Assembly (NCBI GenBank): GCA_034231615.1
Contig: CM067298.1
Location: forward strand, 54,030,883 to 54,094,882
DNA: 64,000 bases
Source: Meghimatium bilineatum
Lineage: Eukaryota > Mollusca > Gastropoda > Stylommatophora > Philomycidae
Direction of reading: 5' to 3'
Positions 1-10,925 of the stretch are shown piece by piece. The notes beneath the pieces are model-generated. The model did not search any database. It saw nothing but the letters and a program-made list of their open reading frames with translations, and was not told the origin of the DNA. Every line of letters begins with the position of its first letter. The first letter of the stretch is position 1. The position numbers and the translations under genes are program-made.

Positions 1-80
1 CCTTGCCTCTGCGTGATATTATGATTAGTGATTGTCTTTACTACATGTTGCACTTCGGACACATCAGTTCCTTTTATGTC

Positions 81-636
81 ACTAGATTGCAAAGATATGC
101 TTGCTGTTTATTTATTGTAGCGAGTTGATTGTAGGTTGTCACTAGATTGCAAAGATATGCTTGCTGTTATTTCTTGTAGCGAGTTGATTGTAGATTGGCA
201 CTAGATTGCAAAGATATGCTTGCTGTTATTTCTTGTAGCGGGTTGATTGTAGATTGCCACTATATTACAAAGATATGCTTGCTGTATTTCTTGTAGCGGG
301 TTGATTGTAGATTGCCACTAAATTGCAAAGATATGCTTGCTGTTATTTCTTGTAGCGGGTTGATTGTAGATTGCCACTAGATTGCAAAGATATGCTTGCT
401 GTTATTTCTTGTAGCGAGTTGATTGTAGATTGCCACTAGATTGCAAAGATAGCTTGCTGTTATTTCTTGTAGCGGGTTGATTGTAGATTGCCACTAGATT
501 GCAAAGATATGCTTGTTGTTATTTCTTGTAGCGAGTTGATTGTAGATTGGCACTAGATTGCAAAGATATGCTTGCTGTTATTTCTTGTAGCGAGTTGATT
601 GTAGATTGACACTAAATTGCAAAGATATGCGCGCTG
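81..636. repeat. 59-bp minisatellite, about 9.5 copies
   Basis: A head-to-tail array whose unit begins ACTAGATTGCAAAGATATGC and ends in a TTGATTGTAGATTG-like stretch. Units start at 81, 141, 200, 259, 317, 376, 435, 493, 552 and 611, so the period is 58-60 bp. Copies differ by a few substitutions and single-base indels, and the last is cut off near 636. No long ORF spans it. I see no coding or regulatory signal. Confidence 0.95.
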
Positions 637-889
637 ATAGGGAACAATTTCAAACTCCTCCTCTAATCTCTTTATAACAGTCTCTTAGTAATCTATCCTG
701 ACATGTGCTGTTGACGTCATTTTTTCTGCGCTCTCTCATTTCTTCGCTCAGCGTGACCTGGACAACATCTTCACGAACGTTATTGGAGGTGTCAAATCCC
801 AATATTCAATATCCAATCATCGCGTCCCCATAAATTCATAGTCCGACACAATGACAGCCATGATGGTCACTGTTTCCGAAACCCATATT

Positions 890-1046
890 AGGTCTCAGTG
901 GCTGACTAGGGAAATCTCGGTAGCCTAGTTCATGGTGGGTTTGCTTACTAACACTGGGTTACAGAGTGTTAGGTTTGAAACAACTTCCTGAGGACAAAAC
1001 AATTCGGGTCGTGATTTCTTGCCTGCCACGACCACTCCTCCAGTCA
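890..1046 (-). repeat. tRNA-derived SINE, family S1, copy 1
   Basis: Read on the minus strand this matches two other copies at 18733-18880 and 60612-60770. Shared landmarks are GGAGGAGTGGTCGTG near the start, an AAATCACGAC block, a B-box-like TTTCAAACC and a TGTAACCCAGTGTTAGTAAG block. The A-box/B-box layout of the 5' part suggests a tRNA-derived pol III promoter. No target duplication was resolved. Confidence 0.7.
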
Positions 1047-1889
1047 ACCCAGTTGTAAATGCGTACCTGACACATGGGTTGGGGAAGGTACACACAGCAA
1101 TGAAGAAAACTGACCATCCTACAAAACAGTTGCTGTGGCTTAGTACATGTGGAGTTATCTGCATTCCGATGACAGGTTGCTACAATGGGACATGTTTACA
1201 TTTAGCTGATTTTATTTCCATTTTCATGCTTGAGATTGATGCAATGATACTTTAAGCAATGATGCTACCTCTTAGAAAAGCAAAGAAGCATCAGCCTAAC
1301 TTTAACTCTCTCAGAATAGAAATATTTGTGTTTTTAAAAATATTATTCTTTTTAGCATTGTCGTGTATTAGTTTCTTGATTTCAAGACCATCGTTTTTGT
1401 ATTACACATGTACTGTGCATTAGCCGAGTGCAAACATACATGTTCCATAACTCTGACATATTTTCACAAGTATTTCTTAATTCTTCCCCTTTGAACACTT
1501 CTTCAAAAGTGTTGATCTGGTAAACCAACTTCTTATCTGTTATTCATGACACATTCTCGTTCTAGTCTTGAACATTACGTTTCGTTTCCATGTAGAGCAG
1601 CGGGACACAAACTCGTTCTTACCACCGCACTCTTTCGTATAAATTTTATCGATCAATGCCCCAACCAGGAAAGATGGGTCCCCATTACAGGATGGGGTGA
1701 CTAACATAAATGCAATTCTAATTCATATTTTTTGTATGGTTTTATGTGATCTTTTTCACGTATGCATTTTACAAACAGTATGGCTTAAATAGGTACAAAC
1801 AGTACCTCTCCGTCAGACTTAAACTCCTTGAAAAAATGACTAAAATAGAATGTTTGTCCATTACAAAAGATTTCGATATTGGCAGTCTA

Positions 1890-2036
1890 CAGGTACTGAA
1901 AGGTGGATATGGTTGTAATATGTTTCCTTTTGTTTACACTTGACTGTATACAGCAAAAACAATATACGTGCATAAATAAATATTTAAAAAACATGAATAC
2001 ATGTAGTAAGTAAAACACACACACACGGTTATGTGA
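1890..2036. repeat. Dispersed repeat R2, copy 1
   Basis: About 140 bp matching 6951-7089 in the same orientation, sharing GGATATGGTTGTAATATG, TTTCCTTTTGTT and a long A-rich block ending in AGTAAGTAAAAC. I do not recognise the family. The second copy lies just upstream of the terminal exon of the NUDT9-like gene. Confidence 0.7.
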
Positions 2037-2040
2037 TGAT

Positions 2041-3147
2041 TTAAGTATTTTCAGTTGCAACCTTGACTTCTTTATTTATAAATGATAATTATTACATAAT
2101 TTTGTTGCAAGTACTTTAATCATATCCGTAGCATTCTTTTGGTACTCTTTCTATATCTCTCTCTATGTATACGTATCTATACATGAGTCCTCCTTTTCGT
2201 CATGTATTGTGTGTTGATCTATCTGCGTATATACTGGCCCATATATCATGTGGGTATTCATCTTCCAGGAAAGAGGTGGAGACTTTACACATTATTGTGT
2301 TTATCGTCACTGAATATTCTGTTTATTCGGGACTAACTATGTTTCGGTTATGCTTCACTCTCTAATTTGGTTATTCAAGGTACAAATCGTAATGGAATCT
2401 CAACTTTAATGTCCTAGATTTTTTTCACAGTTATTTGGCGTGGTAGATAAAGCTGTTTCGTCTCCCCCCCCCCCAACAATAAAAAAATTGTCAGAAGTGT
2501 CCCACAGATATGTCCAATTTTATGTGCGTTATTTGTTATCTTTCATGGCTCCTCATTTATATTGATAAAACCGTGTGATTTTTGAGTGGGGGAATACAGT
2601 CATGCTAAATGTATCTATGTTAGTGATTATACAGCATCTATTTCTCAAAGAACAAGCATGTGGTATAATTTGTGCTGACATGTGGCATCAAATAACAACA
2701 CACGCATTTAAGACATTGAATTCCATATTTCGCAGTATTTTAGAGATACTAATTCGTTATCAATGTAGACTTTACTTTCTGTAAACCTGGAAACTACATA
2801 ATATAATCAAATTCTAGTATCATTAACAGTTATAACAGTAACACTATACAAGGCTATACGCCACTATTGATTTAATAATGTATACAGCCTTATTCATTCA
2901 CTTAGTACCATTTCTTGTTTGTTCTCAAACCCTCACTGTATCTCTCTTGTACGAGAGAAAGACAGAGGTACTACCTGAAATCCATAAATATGTATTCTAG
3001 AGAACGAAAATGCATGTGATCGCTATTTTATTTATACCATTTGTCCGAACCATCTAGCTTTGGCGCTGAACAATAATACATTCAGTGCTTTTACCACTTC
3101 CACTGAACGCGTCTGGGCGTATGTAACCATATTGATAATATACCAGT
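2041..3147. other. Non-coding AT-rich stretch
   Basis: No ORF with coding character and no recognisable repeat. It contains a short poly-C run near 2464-2475. It probably lies within or upstream of the NUDT9-like gene's intron. Confidence 0.5.
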
Positions 3148-4180
3148 TGTCATCATCATCAAGTGCCGTCTCCGCAACGAAGGTTGGCTTCAACGTATCT
3201 CCAACATCTCCTGTCTCTTGTCTTGGTGGTGCACTCTGCTAGACTGTAACCTGTCCATCGTGTAATGTTACTCTCCCACTTGTATCTCTGCCTACCTCTT
3301 GCTCGCTTCCCTTTGACTTTACCCTCAAGTAAGGTCTTCAATAGGGTGTCATGTCTTTTAATGTGTCCAAAGTATTTTATTTGCCTGATCTTTATTTCTC
3401 TTAGTAGTTCTTTCTTCATATTAAGTGTCTTTAGCACCTCTTTATTTGTTTTCTTCTCTTTCCATGATGTTCTCCCTATTCTTCTATATACCCACATCTC
3501 AAAGGCATCAATTTTGTCTTCTAATTGTTTATTTAGTGTCCATATTTCTGAGCCATACATTAATATGGAATAGATGTAGCATTTTATAATTCTCATTTTT
3601 AACTTGTTTGTAATTTGTTTAGATATTAATAATTTCCTCATGCCATTGAAGGTACTTTTAGCCATTACTATTCTCCTTTTAACTTCTGTTTCACATCTGC
3701 CATCATTTGTGACTATGTGTCCAAGATATTGATACTGTTTTACTTGTTGTAGTTTCTCTCCCTGTATGTTTATGTTTATCTCCTGTTCTTCTGTGTCTTT
3801 GCTGATTATCATGGTTTTTGTTTTTTTAATGTTTATATCCAGTCCATATTCATTACTTGATTTATTGACTTGATCTAGTAGTCTTTGTAGTTCATGTTCA
3901 CTTTCTGCTAAAAGAACAGTGTCATCTGCATATCTAATGTTGTTTATTATTTTCCCATTGATCTTGAGTCCTGGTGTTTCTTCTATATTTTTAAAGATAT
4001 TCTCTGTGTAGATATTAAATAGGCTTGGTGATAAAATGCATCCTTGTCTTACCCCTCTTCTTATTTCTATGTATGGAGAGTAGCTGTTTTCACACCTTAT
4101 TGATGCAGTTTGTTCCCAATAATATTTCTAATCAGCCTGAAGTCTTTTCCATCTATGCCTATTTACCAGTTGTACGAGAT
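3148..4180 (-). pseudogene. LINE family A, RT C-terminal half (best-preserved copy)
   Basis: A non-LTR retrotransposon reverse transcriptase fragment read right to left. RT motifs are visible in order: GVRQGCILSP (about 4050), YADDTVLLAE (the catalytic YADD, about 3930), then the YLGHIVTNDGRC block and a thumb/C-terminal region with YGSEIWTL, HIKRH and GKRARGRQR. The frame appears open from about 4120 to the stop near 3159, roughly 320 codons, with the first internal Met at 3812. An apparent 1-nt deletion lies near 4120. The 3' end is a GATGATGATG tail (CATCATCATC at 3148 on the plus strand), as in RTE-like elements. No endonuclease is present, so the copy is 5'-truncated. Four related copies occur in the window. 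It lies antisense, 220 bp upstream of a host exon. Confidence 0.85.
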
Positions 4181-4398
4181 AATTGGTTCCTGTGCTGGAC
4201 ACCCACCTGAATGATAACCACAGCCAAGCATGCTTGATTTAATCTTCGCTGTTGGTAACGATATCAACATTATCACATACGTCCACTTTAGTACTATTTG
4301 ATAGAATAGTACACAGGTCATACATACACGCATATATATATACGCATATGCATTTAATTAATCAATTATGTGTTTTGTGTGGTTATTTAGTTTTTCAG

Positions 4399-4585
4399 TA
4401 GGTTTGCTACTCCGGACATGAGAAAGAAGAAAAAGTCCATGTACACAACACTTGGTTACTCAGCCTTCCTGGTTTACAGTGGCTACTGTGATGACTCGTC
4501 TAACACTGATAATGCCTGGAAGGAGACGGAGATATGGAGTTTTCACTACAAGTACAAAGACAGCTTTGACACGTATATAAAATAT
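4399..4585 (+). CDS. Penultimate exon of NUDT9-like / TRPM2 NUDT9H-like gene
   Basis: Probable internal exon. An acceptor TTTTTCAG ends at 4398 and a consensus donor GTAAGT starts at 4586. The 187-bp exon holds one leading base plus 62 codons and leaves in phase 0. The protein carries VYSGYCDDSSNTDNAWKET (4475-4528), which I recognise as the conserved GYxDDxRNTDNAWxET block of NUDT9, the ADP-ribose pyrophosphatase that splits ADP-ribose to AMP and ribose-5-phosphate, and of the NUDT9 homology domain of TRPM2 channels. The Nudix box precedes this block in the family and is not in the window. The spacing from NTDNAW to the tryptophan encoded in the next exon is close to that in NUDT9. The usual GDDA segment is not recognisable, so the protein is divergent. 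Enzyme and channel cannot be told apart from the C-terminus alone. Confidence 0.65.
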
Positions 4586-4666
4586 GTAAGTCGTACTGTT
4601 CTATCCCTCTCGTGTCTCGTGAGCTGCGAATATCGACATTTTTACCTTGCCATCCATTTTGTAGGA

Positions 4667-4795
4667 GGTGGGTGGTTGGATGGTTGCTAATCCAGCGATC
4701 CATGAGATCATGACTTCGCTATTTATATCGTAAGAAGTGGGTGGTTAGCTGGTCACTCATCCAGGTGGTCCATGGGCTCATGCCCTTTGACAGAA
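4667..4795 (+). repeat. Two tandem fragments of the 610-bp repeat R1 5' end
   Basis: GTGGTTGGATGGTTGCTAAT at about 4670 and GTGGTTAGCTGGTCACTCAT at about 4740 both match the start of the repeats at 13434 and 37200, including TCCATGGGCTCATGCCCTTT in the second. Only the first 60-70 bp of the element is present each time. Confidence 0.55.
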
Positions 4796-4799
4796 TGCT

Positions 4800-6950
4800 A
4801 GTGAGTGATATATGCACATGTTTGTAAACTGTTGTTTTGTTCCATATAAGCTGTGCCATTTATCTGCCACTGGACGGGGAAGCATTTTCCTGACATCATC
4901 CAGTGCTGGACATTCAAAACGTTGGTCCTCAACAGTTTTATAGGCATGTGTAAACAGCCGTCACCCTTGTCGTAAGAGGTGACTAAGTAGTTTTATGTTG
5001 TTGTTTTTTTTTGGTGGGGGGAGAGGACTTGGCTGTCGCGTACGATTAGGCGTCAAAGTAACACAAAGTCATACTGAGTCCGATGTGACAAATCTTAAAG
5101 GCGCAGAAACCGTAGCCAAAATATAAAGCAGATCCAACGCATTCCGTTCCCTTGACTTCATCCAGCTAATATTATGAGTGTGAGAATGAACGCAGATGGC
5201 GACTTAGAAATATTGTAATATTCGAAATACATAAAACACATATTGCACACATCGGTCGTGAAGACAGTATGTAGACCTGTTCAATGATGGCAGCATTTTG
5301 TTGTCGGTGGCCAATAGATGACGTTGGTACCTGTAAGCACTATAAGACGGTTTAATATGTATGATATAGCATGTTTAGACATTCGTGCATAAGGGGAAAT
5401 ATATACAACAATGTATTAGAGTGATATCTATCAAACAGTATTATTGCAGTAGATATTTGGAGAACAGTATGCGTGAGTTGTTGCATTATAATAACATTGG
5501 TAAGAACAGGAATCTGTATACATTATAGTACATCATGTCTGAAGATACAACTATGGGTTAATCAAGCTTACAATTATGCGAAATTAAACATTCTGTAGAT
5601 GGCATGCCAGAATAGTGAAGCTCTCGTCTTATGAAAGCCAGAAATCATGTATTATATACAAATACATTTACCTTGGCGATATATAATTAAAAGAGCGCAT
5701 TATTGTACATCACGCTGGGGTAGTCAAATGTGATCTAACCCTGAAAAATGGAGGTATAACTTATATTTATTTAACGCTAGCTCTCAATGTGTGCAGTGTG
5801 TCCCGGCTATGAAAATATCAGCAGGCGCATGGTATGTGGTGAGACGCAATTCTATGAAGTGCACAGCATATTCCTGGGAGAGCCCAGAATCAGAGACAGA
5901 CGTTAACCTGCTTCACTGGAGAGCCCCCTTTGATGGCAGGGAAAGCACATTGGGTTTTTCCAACCCATAATAATTACCAGCCTTGGCCTGTTGCTTAGAG
6001 CACAATAGCATGTTTGTCAAATGATGTGAAGCCCATAACTACAACTGCATGCTGCGTAAAGGTAGGAAAGCCCAAAACCCCTAGAATTAACCCTGTCTGT
6101 GTATGAGACTCCGTATCAAAGCAGTGTACAGCGTTGCCAGTTAATCTTCTTGGTCTGAAATAAAAACTCTGGAGAAGCCACCTCATCGCATATGGAAAGT
6201 AAGATGAAATTGCTTGTTATTCCTGAGGATAGATACAACACACGATATAGTAAAATGTGACCTAACTCAATTACAGTGTTCTGCCACTTTTTGACCTCCT
6301 ACATCGTGCCAACAGACGGTCAAGAATTCAGGTATCACTGTTCTTAATTATATCTAAACATTTAACTCTCACTTCCCCACCCCTTCCCACACACCCCAAA
6401 AATCAAGAAAAGTACGAAAGAAAAGCATTATTTTTGTAAAGATTTTTTTAATAAAGAAATTATCACATTCAAACCATTTAACTGGTATATCACAATGTTT
6501 GGTGACTTTCTGTTTGGTGACAACTGTTGTCAACCCATCTTCCCTTGTCAATAACTGCCAAACAGTGTCAAGTTCCTCCACCTTACAGTTGACGTAACTT
6601 ATGCACATCCCCTTATCACAAAATTACTAGGTTTACCACTTCATTATATGTTTTGTGATTGTTTCAATGTTTACGAATATTTCAGGAGGAAATTTAGAAA
6701 ACATACCTTGAACTATTTCACATTTATTTTCTGACACGGTCCTCACCATAATACAGAGGCGGATACTTAGATTTCTGTTGTATAAATTTCAAAATAAAAA
6801 TATTTTGCACATTTAATTTTAATGAACTTCTGCGATTTCCTCTTTTAAAATCATAATCGATGTAGTCATTGCCATACGAAATTCAAACACGAAGAGAGTA
6901 CAGTGCATGCTTTCAATATAAATAGATAACTAGGCCGTAGATACAAATCT
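4800..6950. other. Presumed intron of the NUDT9-like gene
   Basis: AT-rich and mostly without recognisable content. A short CCTTGTCGTAAGAGGTGACT motif at 4968-4987 resembles a SINE-like sequence common in some invertebrates, but too little survives to call. The minus-strand frame at 6369-6608 (79 codons) has no recognised relatives and no clear splice signals. Confidence 0.45.
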
Positions 6951-7089
6951 ACTGAAAAGGGGATATGGTTGTAATATGTTTCCTTTTGTTGACACTTCAC
7001 TGTGTACTGTAAAAACAATAAAAGTTCATAAATAAATATATACAAAATATGAGTGTATACAGTAAGTAAAACGTACACATGGTTACATA
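6951..7089. repeat. Dispersed repeat R2, copy 2
   Basis: Second copy of the repeat at 1890-2036, with about 80-85% identity by eye. It ends about 40 bp before the splice acceptor of the terminal exon. Confidence 0.7.
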
Positions 7090-7130
7090 TAAGCCTTACA
7101 CAGTATTTACTATTTCTTCATTACTGACAG

Positions 7131-7235
7131 ATTGAAGCATTCAGCTGGATACCAGTATCCTTCAGAATGCCCCTGCCTCCTAGCGAGTATGCAGCAGTAG
7201 CTGAAGCTGCCAAAATGTATGATACTCGTAACTGA
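7131..7235 (+). CDS. Terminal coding exon of NUDT9-like / TRPM2 NUDT9H-like gene
   Basis: An acceptor (pyrimidine-rich TTTCTTCATTACTGACAG) ends at 7130. The following frame, entered in phase 0 as required by the donor at 4586, encodes 34 residues, starting IEAFSWIPV and ending in AAVAEAAKMYDTRN, then TGA at 7233-7235. SWIPV aligns with the conserved VKWVDI-type strand of NUDT9. The MPLPPSEYAAVAEAA stretch sits where the family has its last helix, an LxLYASHSxFxxLVAE-like segment. Matching phase, family-like spacing and an AATAAA at 7376-7381 support a real gene end. The intron is 2545 bp; an extra small exon inside it cannot be excluded. Confidence 0.6.
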   Translation: MEAFSWIPVSFRMPLPPSEYAAVAEAAKMYDTRN

Positions 7236-7375
7236 ACTTGAGAAACAAGTCATATATACGATACTATATTCCAGTCTGTTATCTATGAAATAATTACCAC
7301 ATGTTTTATTTATTCATTTTATATGTTATATTTAATTATCAATTTGGTCATTGCTGAATGTTGTGGTTTGGTGAA

Positions 7376-7381
7376 AATAAA
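7376..7381 (+). promoter_or_regulatory. Candidate poly(A) signal
   Basis: AATAAA 141 bp downstream of the stop codon of the NUDT9-like terminal exon. Such hexamers are frequent by chance in AT-rich DNA; position is the main support. Confidence 0.4.
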
Positions 7382-8899
7382 TATTGGATATTACAAAAAG
7401 TAGTCTTGCAACTGTTCAGAACTTTGACATGTTATGTTCTTGATGAAGGCATTGTGATTTAAACGTTGAATTGTGTGTGTTATCATGCGTATTACCAGTG
7501 ATTATCACTACTTAATTACACTGTTCCAAGTTTCACATTTTGTTTAGGTTTTCGCCATTTCACCCTTGATTTTGTAGAGTTTTTGTTGTGACTGGCAATA
7601 GTAAAGACCTCTGAACATGAACTGAAAGGTGGTTTTTATTATTTCCAGACACTTCGGTGGTTGGTGTTGACTCTTTTAGCATGCGATTATCAAGTATATC
7701 AATAGAGACCAACGAATTCACGACAATAATAAAAAATGTAACCAATGAAGACCTCTTTACTTTCTGTTCGGATGCCTACAGTGTAGCCCAGTCTAGGTTT
7801 TATTATCTTTGCGTAATGTTTTCACAAAGTAGCCGACATCGCCCCTATCAGAATGATGTAAGGCCTATAAAGGAGGATTATAGGGTCCTTGAGTGTTATC
7901 ACTTGAAGGGAGGGGGAAATAAATCTGTAGAGACCACGGAAACAATCACGTAGCACTAAAATATTAAAAAAGTTGTTTTTTTAAATTGCTAGCATATCAT
8001 ATTCATGGCATGCAAATTAAAAAGAGAATATTGAACCATTTTTACTTTGCAATTTGGTAGCATATAGTATTCCGGTCATACACATCACACCACAATATTT
8101 ACCTCTCTTTTTATTTTGTAATGTAGTAGCCTATCTTATTCAGGAGATACAAATAAAACCAGAATATTTTTAGTGCATTGATTTTCCAGAAAATATAAAT
8201 ACGTTCAGGCGGTTCACATTGATTTCTACGCAACATCGTTGCCTGCGGCGGAGTTTCAACCTTATACATTGGCCGTCCCAGACGCTCTGCGTACCGCTTC
8301 GCAACAGAACAATTCGTACTTTGTAAGTGCAACAAAGAAAACAGATTCACGACGCAATGTTATTTCTATGAATCAATCTGCAGCTGAAGCACAGGTACTG
8401 ACTGATATCCTTATTCAAATTATTTGCAAAGTCATCATCACACCGTTATCAGGTGCCCTACGGATTGTATAGGCAATCATAGATTTCCAAAATTCTTTAT
8501 TTTCCAGATCAGGAATATATTTTATCAAGATCACTGTGGAATCTTTGCCCTTTCAAAACATCAGGATACTAGTTCCTTCCGCTGTCGTCCATAATCTCTC
8601 TAGACTATCTAACTTGTCTGTTGTAACTATAATCTCCAGAATTCATCATCCCATATAGTGTCCAAAAAATACATGTCGCTTCCATGTGACATATGCCTGT
8701 TTATCTCATATCTCATCGTTATGGACAATTTAACATTTATATAATCTCTGCAATATTCTAATATTTTCATTATGTTTTCTTTTTCGCTGAGTACTTTCTG
8801 CTATTTTCAATAATAGTGCCTTGTTGGTGTGGTTGTGTTAATCTGTTCAAAGTGGCAAACGTCTCGTTGTTACCTTGCTTCATACCTTTATTTATGGAC
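7382..8899. other. Mostly non-coding; one coding-like patch
   Basis: Nothing firmly assignable. The patch at about 8189-8391 is relatively GC-rich, follows a TTTTCCAG and ends at CACAG|GTACTG. Its plus frame (8239-8391) reads like protein but matches nothing I know. The left end of the antisense LINE that begins to the right may extend into this stretch in a very decayed form. Confidence 0.35.
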
Positions 8900-9891
8900 T
8901 CACATTGATCAGAAATACATTTCTCGTGAGTTTGTTTCATTTGATTTCTGATATCTCTAATTACGTTTCTGTAATGCTACTCGCGATAGGATTGCGTTTC
9001 TCTACCTTCATTAGTTCTCTCCGGGAACCACAATATTGCATTATGCCGTATGGTGCCCAAACACTACACGCTATATTGTTTGTCACTTAGAATCGTTGTT
9101 GCTGTACATCTAGATGTGGATTATTCTTGTTGTTTGTTTATATTTTGACAACCTCTTCAGCAAGTTTGAGTGCTGCGAAAACAAATCGCCGCTCACCCCC
9201 CCCCCCCAACCTTCACAGTTGGCATAAATATATGACCAATGTCTATGTTTGTTAGCTTTTTAAAATCAAATATCAGACGAGAGATTTTGTTACGATGGCA
9301 ATTCCTTTCTGAGTCTAATCCTAAGAGTCATTAGTGTCATGTCGAGATCACTGCCAATATCAACTACCGGAAAGCTCCTGGTCTTAGCCTGATTTATACT
9401 AGATTAGAATGTTCTGGTTACAAGTATGAAATATATGTTCTTATGTATCTCCAGCGTTAACGCATGTCATGTTATTCGGCTGGATACTTTATGAGGAAAC
9501 AATGTATTAGCAGGAGTTCTCGTGCATCTACTGTCAAAGTCCAACAATCGCAGACGCGATCATTTGTTATTTCTGTGTATAATTTACTTACTGTGACAGC
9601 CCATTAGTTATATGCGCCTGGCCCTATCTTAGCATTCCATTCATTCTGTACTATAAGAATATCCTTTTTTTGCTATTTTCCTTATTACACCCTATAGCCG
9701 TTTATACAAATTGTCAGTATTATCAATTGATTCTTCATCGTAATCAGTAATGTGAGCATATATCTGTATGATGGAAATATTTTGGTTTGAGCAGCAATTC
9801 GTAGTGATACGACTTTACTACTTATATGGGTGTAGATAATGACTGAGTTCAGTCTGTTTTTATGAACTATCAAACCAACCCCATACTGTTG
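8900..9891 (-). pseudogene. LINE family J, endonuclease (C-terminal part) and start of RT region
   Basis: Antisense APE-type endonuclease of a LINE, read right to left through stops and frameshifts. YGVGLIVHKNRL and ISSKVVSLRI lie at about 9790-9885. Degraded GDWNAKIGP/ETNDRG-like stretches follow near 9560-9650. A SFPVVDIGSDLDMTLMTL stretch near 9300-9370 corresponds to the catalytic GSDHD block, with His replaced by Leu. A GGKFAAL-like remnant and a (C)n tract lie at 9150-9215. The N-terminal part of the same endonuclease is at 10249-10430, separated by an inserted LINE tail. Clearly dead. Confidence 0.75.
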
Positions 9892-9900
9892 TATTTTATA

Positions 9901-10239
9901 CTAGCTCCTGGGAGACTGCAGCACTAGATCGCGCAGCCTAGTACACCCAGATCTCTGCTGACATCACGAAATCTAACAAAAAGAAATAACACTGCAGACA
10001 AGCGCAAGGACCGGAACAAATATAAAAATTCTCCTACCCCGAACATTCAGCACTCTTGCATGCACTGCAATAGAACTTTCCGTGCTCGAATCGGACTCAT
10101 CGGACATCTACGAACTCACAAACCAAATTAGACAATTTTGTTTCTTTTCTCATCGCATTTATTGTTTTTTTCATGCGATGCTCATCTTCGCTTGCGAAGT
10201 AGGAACATCATCATCAATATTATCATCATAGCTAGACCA
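9901..10239 (+). mobile_element. LINE family H 3' end with C2H2 finger, inserted in LINE J
   Basis: A 5'-truncated LINE tail on the plus strand. The frame about 9950-10130 ends in HSCMHCNRTFRARIGLIGHL then RTHKPN and a stop. This is a C2H2 finger (C-x2-C-x12-H-x3-H) of the kind found at the C-terminus of some animal LINE ORFs. The tail holds a GCGAAG-containing stem and an ATC-rich end (CATCATCATC, TATCATCAT). TATTTTATA is present immediately on both sides (9892-9900 and 10240-10248), a convincing 9-bp target-site duplication. The host site is the antisense endonuclease ORF of LINE J. Confidence 0.8.
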
Positions 10240-10248
10240 TATTTTATA

Positions 10249-10430
10249 TCCGTCATCCGTTGAAGCTTTAACCTATCCTGTCCATCTCATTTCAGCTAGG
10301 CCTAAGATATCCCAACTGTATTTATTGAATTCATGCTTTAGTTCTTTGACCTTGCCGCACGCATGCATCATACGTACATACCACTATCCGATAACACAGT
10401 TGGCTCGTGAAATATTAAAAACATCACTAA
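10249..10430 (-). pseudogene. LINE family J, endonuclease N-terminus
   Basis: Minus-strand reading gives WYVRMMHACGKVKEL followed by NKYSWDILGLAEMRWTG and TDDGYKIW. This is the N-terminal signature of an APE endonuclease in LINEs (WNVRT...LAExRW, the E being catalytic). A stop replaces the residue before WYVR. It continues across the insertion to 9891. Confidence 0.75.
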
Positions 10431-10925
10431 TATTTTCCCGATACTCCAGTTTAGCTTATCTAAGGCATAATTTTACGTGGTGCCGTCCACATCCTCTCCG
10501 AAACGTGACATATCTGCAAACAGAAATAGACAACTGTTGTTCTATGCCATTCTCACCAAATTTGAGAAATACTGCGCATACTTATTTTTGTTACATGGGG
10601 CATAAACGGTAGACATGTTAATTGGTGTTATTCATAATTGGATGTGTTTATTTTCGGATCAACTGTAAATATATCTAAACATGTGTATCATTTATAGCAT
10701 TTACTGTGTTATGTAGATCATAGAGAGGTGGCACGTTGCTTCTTTGTTGTTTCTCTTGGGTAGTGTTTGAGTGCATCAGTATCTTAAAATTTATGACATT
10801 TTATTTCATAGCAGCAGTTGTCAGTATATAATTAACATGTACGTAAAGCTTAACCCGTGAGCTCTTGTTTAAAGGTCTCTTTGAATAAACGTTGGCATAT
10901 ACACTCTTTAGACCATAACATAATA

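Noticed and set aside
81..636. CRISPR-like array at the left edge
   Set aside because: Units of 59 bp are contiguous with no unique spacers. This is a simple minisatellite in eukaryotic DNA.
1..4398. Upstream Nudix box exon of the NUDT9-like gene
   Set aside because: I looked for GxxxxxExxxxxREUxEExG and the preceding PGG/MVDPGE context on the plus strand and found none, so the exon must lie outside or be unrecognisable.
4960..4990. CCTTGTCGTAAGAGGTGACT as a SINE diagnostic for a specific phylum
   Set aside because: Only about 20 bp match a motif that I recall from invertebrate repeats. Too short for a family or taxon call.
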